A stretch of DNA of 64,000 bases, taken from assembly GCA_023451735.1 (NCBI GenBank), contig JAEXYH010000083.1, forward strand, positions 124,001-188,000. The letters are read 5' to 3'. Positions 26,525-35,236 of the stretch are shown here, one piece after another. A program made the position numbers and the translations under genes. The notes beneath the pieces are model-generated. The model was given only the letters and a program-made list of their open reading frames with translations. It ran no database searches and had not been told where the DNA came from. Position 1 is the first letter of the stretch. Every line of letters begins with the position of its first letter. Origin of the DNA: Pseudomonadota bacterium (GTDB lineage Bacteria > Pseudomonadota > Alphaproteobacteria > Rhizobiales > Rhizobiaceae).

Positions 26525-27499
26525 ATGTCAATTTCCTTGCTGCGACGAGAACTGATCTACTCGTGTATGGCTCTACTCGTTGGTACTACGCCGTCTCGAG
26601 CAAGTGGCCACTTTCCGGTGACCGTGCGCCACGCGCTCGGTGAAACAACGATCACACGGTCACCCGTTCGCGTCATAACTCTCGGTTGGAGCGGAGAAGA
26701 CGTGGTAATCGCCCTAGGCCAGGTACCTGTTGCGATGCCACGATATCGGTTTTTCGACAGTGGGATCTTTCCTTGGAACGAGGTGCGGGTCGGATCTTCA
26801 AAGCCGGCGCTGCTTGACGGCGCGATCGACTTCGAAAAGATTGCAGCATTGCGCCCCGACCTTATTCTTGGCGTATATTCAGGCATCGACTTGGTCAGTT
26901 ACAAAAGGCTTTCCTCGATTGCGCCGACCGTGGTCTATCGTTCTGCTCCCTGGGAAGCTGACTGGATAGAGCAGACGACGATCATCGGCGAAGCTCTTGG
27001 AAAGGGAGAGAAGGCCCGAGGCCTGATCGCAGAAACTGAAGGCATGCTTCGGCGCTTGGGGACTGACAATCCTGTCTTGCAGAGCAAAACCTTTGCTTTT
27101 GGCACCTATTTTCCAGGTGGAGAAGGCGTAGTGGTTTATCTGCCTTCCGACCCGAGGGTGGCCGCGCTCACAAAACTTGGCCTGGAAACGTCGGCACAAA
27201 TCAATGCGCTGGCTGCAGCACACCAAGGCTCGAGTTCGATCACAATCAGCAACGAGCAAACATCTTCGATCGACGCTGATGTCCTGATCATGTGGTATGG
27301 GCCCGGCGCCCGTGCAGCAGCCGAGGCGCAGCCTTTGTTCAAAATGTTGGACGCGGTCAGGCGCGGTTCCTACGTGGCGTTAGAGGATCCGGTCGACGTC
27401 TGGTCGACCTCTGCTCTGAGCGTTCTTTCCATCCCCTATGGTTTCCCGAGATTTGTGCCGCGCCTGGCGGAGGCCGCGGCTCGTGCTAACGGACAATGA
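26525..27499 (+). CDS. iron-siderophore ABC transporter periplasmic binding protein
   Basis: FhuD/FecB-type class III binding protein, 324 residues, with a signal peptide of about 27 residues (ending SRASG). The core strands RVITLGWSGEDVVIALG and IAALRPDLILGV are the typical start and hinge of this fold. It would take the siderophore from the receptor at 23955 and deliver it to the FecCD-type permeases at 28331 and 29380. No lipobox is evident. The next gene starts 1 nt after its stop. Confidence 0.9.
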   Translation: MSISLLRRELIYSCMALLVGTTPSRASGHFPVTVRHALGETTITRSPVRVITLGWSGEDVVIALGQVPVAMPRYRFFDSGIFPWNEVRVGSSKPALLDGAIDFEKIAALRPDLILGVYSGIDLVSYKRLSSIAPTVVYRSAPWEADWIEQTTIIGEALGKGEKARGLIAETEGMLRRLGTDNPVLQSKTFAFGTYFPGGEGVVVYLPSDPRVAALTKLGLETSAQINALAAAHQGSSSITISNEQTSSIDADVLIMWYGPGARAAAEAQPLFKMLDAVRRGSYVALEDPVDVWSTSALSVLSIPYGFPRFVPRLAEAAARANGQ

Positions 27500-27500
27500 C

Positions 27501-28334
27501 ATGACAGCCAATGCACAGGCGCTTTCCGGCGCCTCCGATCACGACCACCACGATCCCTATATCGAGGACTATTTTCTTGCCGAGACGATTTCGGTGACGA
27601 GGCTGACACCGGCAACAATACGGATTGTCGTCAAGGTCGATGGTGGTGAACGCCTGCTGCCCAGCGGTCATCCGGATGAATGGGTACGCCTTGCATTGCG
27701 CCCGAACGCAGAGACGCCGGTGACGATCCCGGTCCTGATGGAGAACGGCAAATGGGGCCGGCCGGACGGATCGAAACATTGCCCTAACCGCCCCTACACG
27801 ATCCGCCGATGGGACTCTAATACCTGCGAGATGGTGATCGACATTGTCGTGCATGAAGGAGGCGTTGCTGCCGGATGGGCGATGAATGCGAGGATCGGCG
27901 ATGTCGTCGGGATCTGTAACCCGGAAGGCAGGTTCTGGATGCCGAAGGGGAGCGAATGGCTGTTGATGCTGACCGATATCACCGGGCTTCCCGCGGTCGG
28001 CCGCGTGCTGGAAGAGTTGCCGGCGGGTTTCAGAGCCATCGTTCATGTCGAAGTCCCATCAAATGCCGATCGGCAGGATATCGATACCGTCGCTGATGTT
28101 TCCATCAGCTGGCATGCCTGCCATGGCCCGAAAGACGAGCGGCCGGGCTATACCGAACTGTCGCGCATCGCCGGTGAAATCACGGCGCTTCCTGACGGGC
28201 CGGGCTATATCTATATTGCCGGGGAAGCACGGGCAGTCTCCGATTGCCGCAAGCATTTTCGAGATGTGCTCGGCTTCGACAAGGACCGGATAGACGCGAT
28301 CGGTTATTGGATCGAAGGGCAGGCGAGGGTGTGA
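27501..28334 (+). CDS. siderophore-interacting protein (FAD-binding ferric reductase)
   Basis: SIP/ViuB-family reductase, 277 residues, that releases iron from the imported ferric siderophore in the cytoplasm. The FAD-binding signature RPYTIRRW lies at about 95-102, after the N-terminal beta barrel. The C-terminal SIP domain contains YIYIAGEARAVSDCRKHF, the pyridine-nucleotide site. ATG 27501 lies directly after the binding-protein stop; the longer frame to 27438 overlaps that gene. The His/Asp-rich segment DHDHHDPY near the N-terminus is unusual and could bind metal. It overlaps the next start by GTGA. Confidence 0.88.
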   Translation: MTANAQALSGASDHDHHDPYIEDYFLAETISVTRLTPATIRIVVKVDGGERLLPSGHPDEWVRLALRPNAETPVTIPVLMENGKWGRPDGSKHCPNRPYTIRRWDSNTCEMVIDIVVHEGGVAAGWAMNARIGDVVGICNPEGRFWMPKGSEWLLMLTDITGLPAVGRVLEELPAGFRAIVHVEVPSNADRQDIDTVADVSISWHACHGPKDERPGYTELSRIAGEITALPDGPGYIYIAGEARAVSDCRKHFRDVLGFDKDRIDAIGYWIEGQARV

Positions 28335-29383
28335 GCGCGGCAGCCACAATCTCGGCAGGTGCTGGCCGCTGTCTACCGATTAGACAAGGACGTATCCGAT
28401 GGGCATCCCTTGCCATCGGCCCTGTCGTGCTGGTGGCAGTGTGCTTTGCCAGCTTGTCTGTCGGTGCGCGCTCGATCGCGGTTTCGGCAACTGTCGATGC
28501 CTTGCTGGCATATGATGGCAGTCTTACGGATCATATCATCGTCCATGACTATCGCCTGCCACGGACCTTGCTTGGCCTTCTGTGCGGAGCAGCGTTCGGC
28601 GTTTCGGGCGCGTTGATACAGGCAGCGACGCGCAATCCGCTGGCTGATCCCGGTTTGCTTGGGGTGAATGCCGGTGCCGCGTTTTTCGTGACGCTTGCGG
28701 TCGGCCTGTTCGGCTGGCGGTCGATCGATGCCTATATCTGGGCGTCGTTTGCCGGCGCGATCGTCGTTGCGGTTGTCGTCTACACGCTTGGTGCTATGGG
28801 CCGTGATGGTGCAACGCCTGTTCGGCTGGTGCTTTCCGGCGTTGCCATCTCCGCTGTGCTGGCCGGTATCGGTTCATCGATTACCCTTCTCGATCCGCAA
28901 GCCTTCGATGCCCTGCGCATGTGGTCAATCGGATCTATCGCGGGTCGGAACATGCAGGTGGTCGAGACAGTCACGCCATTTGTCATGACTGGATTGGTTG
29001 TTGCGCTTCTCGTGGCAAGATCGCTCAATGCCGTGGCACTGGGAGATGATCTTGCCAGAACTCTGGGAAGTCGGGTGGTTCTGGTCCGCATCCTTGCCGT
29101 GATCGCAATAACGCTGCTTTCCGGTGCGGGAACGGCCGCCGCTGGGCCGATCGCCTTTGTCGGACTGATGGTGCCACATGTGATGCGCTGGCTGACCGGA
29201 CCCGACCAGCGCTGGATCATCGGGTTGACGATGATCTACGCACCCATTCTTCTGCTGGTTGCCGACATCGCTGGCCGCCTCGTCCTTTATCCGGGCGAAT
29301 TGGAGACCGGCATCGTCACTGCCTTTGTCGGCGCGCCGGTGCTGATCCTCCTCGTGCGTCGCACCAAGGCGAGCGGGTTATGA
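28331..29383 (+). CDS. FecCD-family iron-siderophore permease 1
   Basis: Inner-membrane permease of the BtuC/FecCD family, 350 residues with about nine to ten hydrophobic segments. Conserved family features are RLPRTLLGLLCGAAFGVSG with IQAATRNPLADP (periplasmic side and first helices) and the C-terminal GPIAFVGLMVPHVMR, which contacts the ATPase. GTG 28331 overlaps the SIP stop (GTGA) and has GCGAGG upstream; the frame start at 28244 lies inside the SIP gene. It works as a heterodimer with the product at 29380. Confidence 0.9.
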   Translation: MSAAATISAGAGRCLPIRQGRIRWASLAIGPVVLVAVCFASLSVGARSIAVSATVDALLAYDGSLTDHIIVHDYRLPRTLLGLLCGAAFGVSGALIQAATRNPLADPGLLGVNAGAAFFVTLAVGLFGWRSIDAYIWASFAGAIVVAVVVYTLGAMGRDGATPVRLVLSGVAISAVLAGIGSSITLLDPQAFDALRMWSIGSIAGRNMQVVETVTPFVMTGLVVALLVARSLNAVALGDDLARTLGSRVVLVRILAVIAITLLSGAGTAAAGPIAFVGLMVPHVMRWLTGPDQRWIIGLTMIYAPILLLVADIAGRLVLYPGELETGIVTAFVGAPVLILLVRRTKASGL

Positions 29384-30450
29384 CAAGAAGCACATCAGGC
29401 CAAATCCGTAGCCATGCCCATAGACCCGCTATTCGTCTGTTTGGCGAGCGTCTGTCCTTGCGTATCGGGATCAGAACCGCCGTCACCGCAATGTTGCTGG
29501 CGCTTGCTGCCTGCGGGATCGGGCTGATCTCGCTCGCCAGCGGCACATATGCGGTTCCCCTCCACGATGTGCTCGGCGTGCTGCTTGGGTATGCCGACGC
29601 CGGCGACGACATGGTGAGGATGATCGTTATTGAATGGCGGTTGCCACGCGTGGCGCTCGCGCTTCTGCTGGGCGCTGCTTTCGGCATGAGCGGCGCGATC
29701 TTCCAGTCTCTGACCCGCAACCCTCTGGGCTCTCCCGATATCATTGGCTTTTCTGCCGGCTCCTATACCGGTGCCCTGATCGTCATGCTGCTTTTCTCCG
29801 GCGGTTATTATGAGACTGCGGCAGGCGCTCTTGTCGGCGGGATCGTGACTGCGGCCACTGTTTATATCCTCGCCTGGCGTCGTGGGGTTCAAGGCTTCCG
29901 TCTGATTATCGTCGGTATCGGCGTCGCCGCCATGCTGTCGGCTTTCAATGCCTGGATGATCCGCGAGGCGGAGCTGCAGGTTGCCATGTCGGCGGCCATA
30001 TGGGGCGCCGGTTCGCTTAACGGGCTGGGGTTCGAACAACTGCTCCCGGTCGCAATCGTGCTTCTGGCAACCATGCCGGCAAGCCGTCTTTTATCCCGGC
30101 CATTGCGGCAGCTGGAGATGGGTGACGACGTGGCCTATGCCTCGGGCGTCGATGTCAATCTTGCCCGGTTTCTCTTGATGGTGCTCGGCGTCGCACTGAC
30201 GGCAACCGTCACGGCTGCCGCCGGCCCGATTTCCTTCATCGCGCTGGCTGCGCCGCAGATTGCTCGTCGGCTGACGCAGTCCACCGGCCCGGTGCTTGTT
30301 GTCTCCGCATTCATGGGCGGATTGCTGTTGCTCGCCGCCGACTGGGCCGCCCAGCACGCGCTTGGTGTTCAGGTGCCCGTCGGGGTCATGACGGTCAGCA
30401 TCGGCGGGCTCTATTTTCTCTTTCTTCTTGTTCGCGAGGGTCGCAAATGA
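29380..30450 (+). CDS. FecCD-family iron-siderophore permease 2
   Basis: Second permease subunit, 356 residues, with the same fold. WRLPRVALALLLGAAFGMSG, LTRNPLGSPDIIGF and GPISFIALAAPQIARRL are the conserved parts. An N-terminal basic stretch of about 35 residues precedes the first membrane helix. ATG 29380 overlaps the stop of permease 1 (ATGA), and its stop overlaps the ATPase start (ATGA), so the transporter is translated as a coupled unit. Confidence 0.9.
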   Translation: MTRSTSGQIRSHAHRPAIRLFGERLSLRIGIRTAVTAMLLALAACGIGLISLASGTYAVPLHDVLGVLLGYADAGDDMVRMIVIEWRLPRVALALLLGAAFGMSGAIFQSLTRNPLGSPDIIGFSAGSYTGALIVMLLFSGGYYETAAGALVGGIVTAATVYILAWRRGVQGFRLIIVGIGVAAMLSAFNAWMIREAELQVAMSAAIWGAGSLNGLGFEQLLPVAIVLLATMPASRLLSRPLRQLEMGDDVAYASGVDVNLARFLLMVLGVALTATVTAAAGPISFIALAAPQIARRLTQSTGPVLVVSAFMGGLLLLAADWAAQHALGVQVPVGVMTVSIGGLYFLFLLVREGRK

Positions 30451-31274
30451 CCGACAATATTTCTACTCGACCAGGTAGTCGGCTCCGAGCGGACACCATC
30501 ACGCTCCGTTATGATGAGAGGACGATCGCGCAGGATCTTTCCATTTCGGTTCCCGATGGTTCCTTTACCGTCATCGTCGGGCCGAATGCCTGCGGCAAGT
30601 CCACCATGCTTCGCGCGCTGTCGCGGTTACTTAAGCCCTCAAATGGGCACGTGATCCTCGATGGCTGCAACATCCAGTCCATGGCAGCAAAGGATGTCGC
30701 CCGCTGCCTTGGACTTCTGCCTCAGAGCGCCATTGCCCCCGATGGCATTACCGTCGCTGATCTGGTTGCGCGCGGCCGCTATCCGCACCAGTCTTTTCTT
30801 CGTCAGTGGTCGCGTGCCGATGAGGATGCGGTTGCCAAGGCCATGGCGGCGACGAATGTCACCGAATTGTCCGGCCGGCTTGTTGATGAACTGTCGGGCG
30901 GGCAGCGCCAGCGGGTCTGGGTGGCGATGGTCCTTGCGCAGGAGACACCGATCCTGCTTCTCGATGAGCCGACGACGTTTCTCGACATTGCGCATCAGAT
31001 CGAGTTGCTCGATCTCCTGTCCGACCTGAATGAGGAGGGTCGCACCATTGTCGCGGTGCTGCACGATCTCAATCATGCCTGTCGTTATGCCTCGCATCTG
31101 GTGGCGATGAAGGATGGTGTGATCGTCGCCAGCGGCCTGCCTGCGGATATCGTTACTGCCGACCTGGTCGAAGCCGTCTTCAATCTGCCTGCCATGGTCA
31201 TGCCCGATCCGGTTTCTGGAACGCCGATGATCGTGCCCAAGGGACGCCGGTCGAAAGAGACACGTAATGGCTAA
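30447..31274 (+). CDS. iron-siderophore ABC transporter ATP-binding protein
   Basis: FecE/FhuC-type ATPase, 275 residues, that powers the FecCD permease pair. Walker A is GPNACGKST (a Cys where Gly is usual), the Q-loop is LPQSA, the signature is LSGGQRQRVW, Walker B is ILLLDEPTT and the switch His is in VLHDLNHA. All catalytic residues are present. ATG 30447 overlaps the permease stop by ATGA. This is the last gene of the uptake operon; the Rrf2 regulator gene follows 18 nt later and may be cotranscribed. Confidence 0.93.
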   Translation: MTDNISTRPGSRLRADTITLRYDERTIAQDLSISVPDGSFTVIVGPNACGKSTMLRALSRLLKPSNGHVILDGCNIQSMAAKDVARCLGLLPQSAIAPDGITVADLVARGRYPHQSFLRQWSRADEDAVAKAMAATNVTELSGRLVDELSGGQRQRVWVAMVLAQETPILLLDEPTTFLDIAHQIELLDLLSDLNEEGRTIVAVLHDLNHACRYASHLVAMKDGVIVASGLPADIVTADLVEAVFNLPAMVMPDPVSGTPMIVPKGRRSKETRNG

Positions 31275-31292
31275 GCTGGAGTGGAGATGGAA

Positions 31293-31853
31293 ATGCGTTT
31301 GAGGAGAGAGACGGAGGTTGCCATTGCCATTCTCGTTGATTGCACCCGAGCGAAAGACTGTCTCGTGAAGACCGCGGAGGCTGCACAGGCTGCGAATACG
31401 ACAACCGATTTTGCCGCACATGTCGCCTTGAAGCTGGTGAACGCTGGTCTTGTGGGAGCCAGACGCGGACGTCGCGGCGGCCACACGCTGAAGCGGCCTG
31501 CCGATAATTTATCGCTCGGCGAAGTCATTGCTCTGATGCAGCCCGAATTCGATGATGCGAACAAGCTTTCGGATGGAGATCCAACGTCCCGCCTTGCCGG
31601 GATCATGGCGGGCACCAACAGAACAATGCGCGCATACCTGAACAGATTTTCCATCGCTGATCTCGCGGACGGAAAGCAGCACTTGGCCACAGAAGAAGCG
31701 ATAAGGCCATGCTTACTCCAGTGTGAGCAGGCCAAAGTGAGTAGACGCATCTCGGCCTCAGTTTCGCAACTACAATCAGTTACTTGGCTTTTTTATTGCG
31801 AGGGTCGCAGGTTCGGTCCCCATCAAGAGCTTAGAGATCAGCGAGATTTGTGA
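31293..31853 (+). CDS. Rrf2-family transcriptional regulator
   Basis: A 187-residue regulator. The N-terminal winged helix starts MRLRRETEVAIAILVDC and includes the wing GRRGGHTLKRP, as in Rrf2/RirA/NsrR proteins. RirA-type members control iron genes in rhizobia, which suits the locus. The three-Cys iron-sulfur cluster motif expected at about 90-105 is not seen; Cys residues occur only near 15-25 and in the tail. The homologous part ends near residue 130, and the last 55 residues look like read-through sequence. ATG 31293 has GGAG 6 nt upstream; ATG 31287 is an alternative. The 3' end overlaps the LysR gene by 16 nt, tail to tail. Confidence 0.72.
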   Translation: MRLRRETEVAIAILVDCTRAKDCLVKTAEAAQAANTTTDFAAHVALKLVNAGLVGARRGRRGGHTLKRPADNLSLGEVIALMQPEFDDANKLSDGDPTSRLAGIMAGTNRTMRAYLNRFSIADLADGKQHLATEEAIRPCLLQCEQAKVSRRISASVSQLQSVTWLFYCEGRRFGPHQELRDQRDL

Positions 31854-32710
31854 AACTCTAGCTGTTTGATTGCCGTCATCAACTGCAAATGCAACTCGAT
31901 CGAACTGCTGCTTGCAGCCCTGCTTGTTCGCGCGACCAGTCCGATCACGCCGAGCCTCGGCAGCCTTTTGTCCTGATAGCGGACCACGCCGTCGGGAGCA
32001 CCGAGCGGCACGCGACAGGTTATGCCAAGACCCGCTGCAACGGCGGACCACAAGCCGGTAACACCCGTCGCCGCCATGGTTATGCGCAAAGGCGCGTTCA
32101 TTTTTTCCAACAGAGTGATACCGAGATCTCGGAAGAGGCAAGGCGATTGGAGCACCACGATTGGCAGTGCGCGCAATGGATCCGGTGAGAACGATCTTGA
32201 GGCCATCCATTCGATCGGGAAGGTTGCCACCGGATCCATCGTGTTAGCATCATCGGGTCGGCACCAATGCAGCGCGACGTCAGCTTCCCCGTTATCAATG
32301 CTTTTGATGATCTCACTATTTCGGAGAACTTGAGTCTCGACCAGAGCTTCTGGATGACTGAGTGAGAACGCGGATATCTGCTGCGGTATCCACGTTTCCG
32401 CGATGTCTGCGGGCACTACCAAACGTATCGTCTCCTGTCCCGAGCTTTGTCGCAAGGCTCGAATACCTTCGTCATTGGCTGACACTATGTGTTCCGCGAA
32501 GGGCAACAATCGCAAGGCCTGCTCCGTCGGCGCCAAACCCCGTCCTACCTTCTGAAAAAGTTTAACGCCAACTTGCTGCTCCAAGCGCTGAAGTTGCAGT
32601 GTGACGGTCGATGGGCTCTTGTCGCGTTGTCTTGCAGCGCTTGAAAGGCTCTTGCGGTGAACGCTTTCGATGAAGGTTCTAAGAACATCGATATCAAAAT
32701 TGTTATTCAT
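31838..32710 (-). CDS. LysR-family transcriptional regulator
   Basis: A 290-residue LysR regulator. The N-terminal helix-turn-helix is at about 5-65 (FDIDVLRTFIESVHRKSLSSAA, SPSTVTLQLQRLEQQVGVKLF). The effector-binding domain starts near 90 (IRLVVPADIAETWIP). ATG 32710 was chosen; a TTG at 32719 is open. It is divergent from the GST and monooxygenase genes that begin at 33125, so it is a candidate regulator of that cassette. The region also contains possible regulatory DNA, but no T-N11-A site could be singled out. Confidence 0.87.
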   Translation of the reverse strand: MNNNFDIDVLRTFIESVHRKSLSSAARQRDKSPSTVTLQLQRLEQQVGVKLFQKVGRGLAPTEQALRLLPFAEHIVSANDEGIRALRQSSGQETIRLVVPADIAETWIPQQISAFSLSHPEALVETQVLRNSEIIKSIDNGEADVALHWCRPDDANTMDPVATFPIEWMASRSFSPDPLRALPIVVLQSPCLFRDLGITLLEKMNAPLRITMAATGVTGLWSAVAAGLGITCRVPLGAPDGVVRYQDKRLPRLGVIGLVARTSRAASSSSIELHLQLMTAIKQLEFHKSR

Positions 32711-33124
32711 GCCGCTCAACTTGAAAGTCCGATCCGTTGGGAAGATGGATCATACCGGATCGAGTAAGTTTTATAAACGCAAAATGTTTTCCACGTATGG
32801 TTTGATTTTTGAAAACTTTGTGCGTGCCCGGCTCGTAATAGTCTATAAGGTTAGTCGACATCAGGTCACCCACCGCATCGCGGCAAAAAGGGATATTGTC
32901 GATGTGTAGAATCTTCTGGGAAGGCAGACCGCTTCAACCGCCCAGGCCTTCAACGCAAGCTGTTCTTGCTTGGGGAAATTGAGGCAACGCCAGGGTCACA
33001 ACTGCTTCGATAGCGCCGTCTGTAAAACGTTCCCGCGTTTCGGCAGGCGAAGCAAGCAATCCATAAACAGTGATCGTATCTTTCGAACCGTCGCCATCAG
33101 GCTGGCGGCCGGGCGAGTGTGCGC
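32711..33124. other. divergent intergenic region, LysR gene / GST cassette
   Basis: About 410 nt between divergent genes. An AT-rich stretch at about 32765-32870 probably holds promoters. A minus-strand frame at 32934-33248 has no recognisable domain. I see no clear repeat or hairpin. Confidence 0.4.
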
Positions 33125-33766
33125 ATGCAAGGGACAGAGATCTTGAAACTTTATTATTCTTCAACTTCACCGTTTGCACGCAAGGTGCTGGCCGTCTCGA
33201 TCGTAACGGGCCTTCGCGATAGGATCGATCTCGTAGAAGCGTCTCCACATCCGATAGATCGCGATGTTTCGATTTTGGAAAGTAATCCGCTTGCGAAGGT
33301 TCCGACGCTCGTCATTTCGGATGGGCAGGCCCTGTTCGACAGCCGGGTGATCGTCGAATACCTCGATGCAAAGAGTGTTGGAGCGTGCGTCATCCCACAA
33401 GAAAGCGAACTCCGCTGGAAAGCTCTGACGCTGCAGGCGCTATGTGACGGAATTTTGGATGCGGCGCTACTGATCAGATATGAGTTGACGGCGCGCCCTG
33501 AGGGCTTGCGTTGGCCACTCTGGCAGGAGCGCCAGTTCGACAAGATCATCTCGGCCCTGGATGCTCTCGAAAGCGGCCATTCGATCTCGCATGACGCGGT
33601 CGATATCGGAACGATAACGCTCGGCTCCGCGCTCGGGTATCTCGACCTCCGTTTTCCCGATTTTATCTGGCGGAAAAGTCGGCCGAACCTGGACGCCTGG
33701 TTCAACATTTTTTCCCGTAACGATTTTCTGCTTCGGACCGCTGCGCCGGCGCCCCAAGCGGCCTGA
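33125..33766 (+). CDS. glutathione S-transferase family protein
   Basis: A thioredoxin-fold N-domain (LKLYYSSTSPFARKVLAVSI, with the Ser/Pro region that contacts glutathione) is followed by KVPTLVISDGQALFDSRVIVEYLD (the cis-Pro and the Glu/Asp-Ser motif) and an all-helical C-domain. Length is about 213 residues. ATG 33125, GTG 33119 and TTG 33143 are all possible; the last starts exactly at the conserved KLYY strand and has GGGACAGAGA upstream. It is 92 nt ahead of the flavin monooxygenase and probably conjugates or dehalogenates an intermediate of the same substrate. Functional role is inferred. Confidence 0.85.
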   Translation: MQGTEILKLYYSSTSPFARKVLAVSIVTGLRDRIDLVEASPHPIDRDVSILESNPLAKVPTLVISDGQALFDSRVIVEYLDAKSVGACVIPQESELRWKALTLQALCDGILDAALLIRYELTARPEGLRWPLWQERQFDKIISALDALESGHSISHDAVDIGTITLGSALGYLDLRFPDFIWRKSRPNLDAWFNIFSRNDFLLRTAAPAPQAA

Positions 33767-33858
33767 GAGCCTTACATGGGCCAGATCCTGCGCCCGATCA
33801 CAAAAACCTCGCGGTTCGCTCGATCGTTCCGCGTCTTCATGAATGGAGAATTTTGCAC

Positions 33859-35178
33859 ATGGCATCAAAGAGGCAGATCAAGCTGGGACTCGTACCGACA
33901 GGCGCAGGTGGTCCCGGGAACCACAATCGCTGGCTTGATAAGGACATACCGCTCGATTCCAGTGTCAATATCGATTGGTATATCGACGTGGCACGTCAGG
34001 CCGAAGAAGCGAAGTTCGACCTCATCTTTATCGTCGACAGCCAGTTCATAACCGAGCACTCGCCACCGCATTACCTGAACCGGCTCGAACCGTTGACGCT
34101 GTTGTCCGGAATTTCCACGCGGACCACGCATATCGGTCTGGTCGGAACCCTGACGACATCCTACAACGAGCCATACAACGTCGCGCGTCGCCTTGCGTCC
34201 CTCGACCTCATCAGCCGCGGTCGGGCAGGGTGGAACGTCGTCACAAGCGGCGATGCAGGCACTGCCGGCAACTACGGACGCGATGAACACTACGACTACG
34301 ACACGCGCTACGGGCGTGCGCTGGAACATGTCGAAGTGTCGCGCGGACTGTGGAAGTCGTACCGCGATGGCGCTTTCGTTCGAAACCGCGAAACCGCAGA
34401 ATTTCTCGACAAGTCCAAGCTGCACCCTCTCAATCACGTTGGCGAACACTTCCGCGTCGTGGGGCCATTGAACATCGAACGCTCCCCGCAAGGCGAACCG
34501 GTCATCTTCCAGGCCGGCAATTCGGAACAGGGACGCGATCTCGGCGCCAGGATCGGTGAGGGGATCTTCTCTCATGCGGTGAGCCTCGAGGACGGCCAGG
34601 CTTTCTACAAGGATATCAAGGATCGGGCGAAAGCCTATGGCCGCGCGGCGGAAGACATCGTCATTCTGCCGAGCACGGATATCGTCGTTGGCGATACCGA
34701 TGCCGATGCGCGCGAAATCGAGCAAGCTTATCATTTCGCCGATCACAGCTTCGACCAGGCGCTTGCCGAATTCGGTCGCTCTTTCGGATGGCACGACTTC
34801 CGCCAGTATGATCTCGAGGCACCCTTTCCGGCGGAAGCGCTGGAATATGCGCGCAGCAGCTTCTTCACGGGCGCGAAGCGCATTACCGACCTTGCCGTCG
34901 AGCGCGGCTTCACCCTCCGCCAGACCATAGAGCACATCCGGCAACCGAAGAACGGGCCTTTCGTCGGATCGCCCGAGACAGTCGCCAACGAACTGATCCG
35001 CTGGTTCGACGCATATGCGCTTGACGGGTTCAACGTGCGTCTCAGCCATCCCGCAAACTTCACGCGCTTCGCGAACGAAGTCGTGCCCATCCTGCAGGAC
35101 AAGGGGTATTTCCGCAGGGAATACGAGGACACGACCCTGCGCGGCAATCTCGGACTGAAGAAAGTGCCCAATCCCTGA
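33859..35178 (+). CDS. NtaA/SnaA/DszA-type FMN-dependent monooxygenase (LLM class)
   Basis: Flavin-dependent monooxygenase of the bacterial luciferase superfamily, 439 residues, in the long subfamily that includes nitrilotriacetate and dibenzothiophene-sulfone monooxygenases. It needs FMNH2 from a separate reductase, which is not encoded nearby. Typical segments are EEAKFDLIFIVDSQ, HIGLVGTLTTSYNEPYNVAR, SRGRAGWNVVTS and the C-terminal GFNVRLSHPANFTRFANEVVPILQ. ATG 33859 follows GGAG. It is the first of two LLM enzymes flanking the ABC importer genes, suggesting that an imported sulfur or nitrogen compound is oxidised. Confidence 0.9.
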   Translation: MASKRQIKLGLVPTGAGGPGNHNRWLDKDIPLDSSVNIDWYIDVARQAEEAKFDLIFIVDSQFITEHSPPHYLNRLEPLTLLSGISTRTTHIGLVGTLTTSYNEPYNVARRLASLDLISRGRAGWNVVTSGDAGTAGNYGRDEHYDYDTRYGRALEHVEVSRGLWKSYRDGAFVRNRETAEFLDKSKLHPLNHVGEHFRVVGPLNIERSPQGEPVIFQAGNSEQGRDLGARIGEGIFSHAVSLEDGQAFYKDIKDRAKAYGRAAEDIVILPSTDIVVGDTDADAREIEQAYHFADHSFDQALAEFGRSFGWHDFRQYDLEAPFPAEALEYARSSFFTGAKRITDLAVERGFTLRQTIEHIRQPKNGPFVGSPETVANELIRWFDAYALDGFNVRLSHPANFTRFANEVVPILQDKGYFRREYEDTTLRGNLGLKKVPNP

Positions 35179-35236
35179 TTGAGCCCTGACTGCCGATCGA
35201 CAACAAAATCCTGCGCGCAGGAAGGAGAAAGAAACC

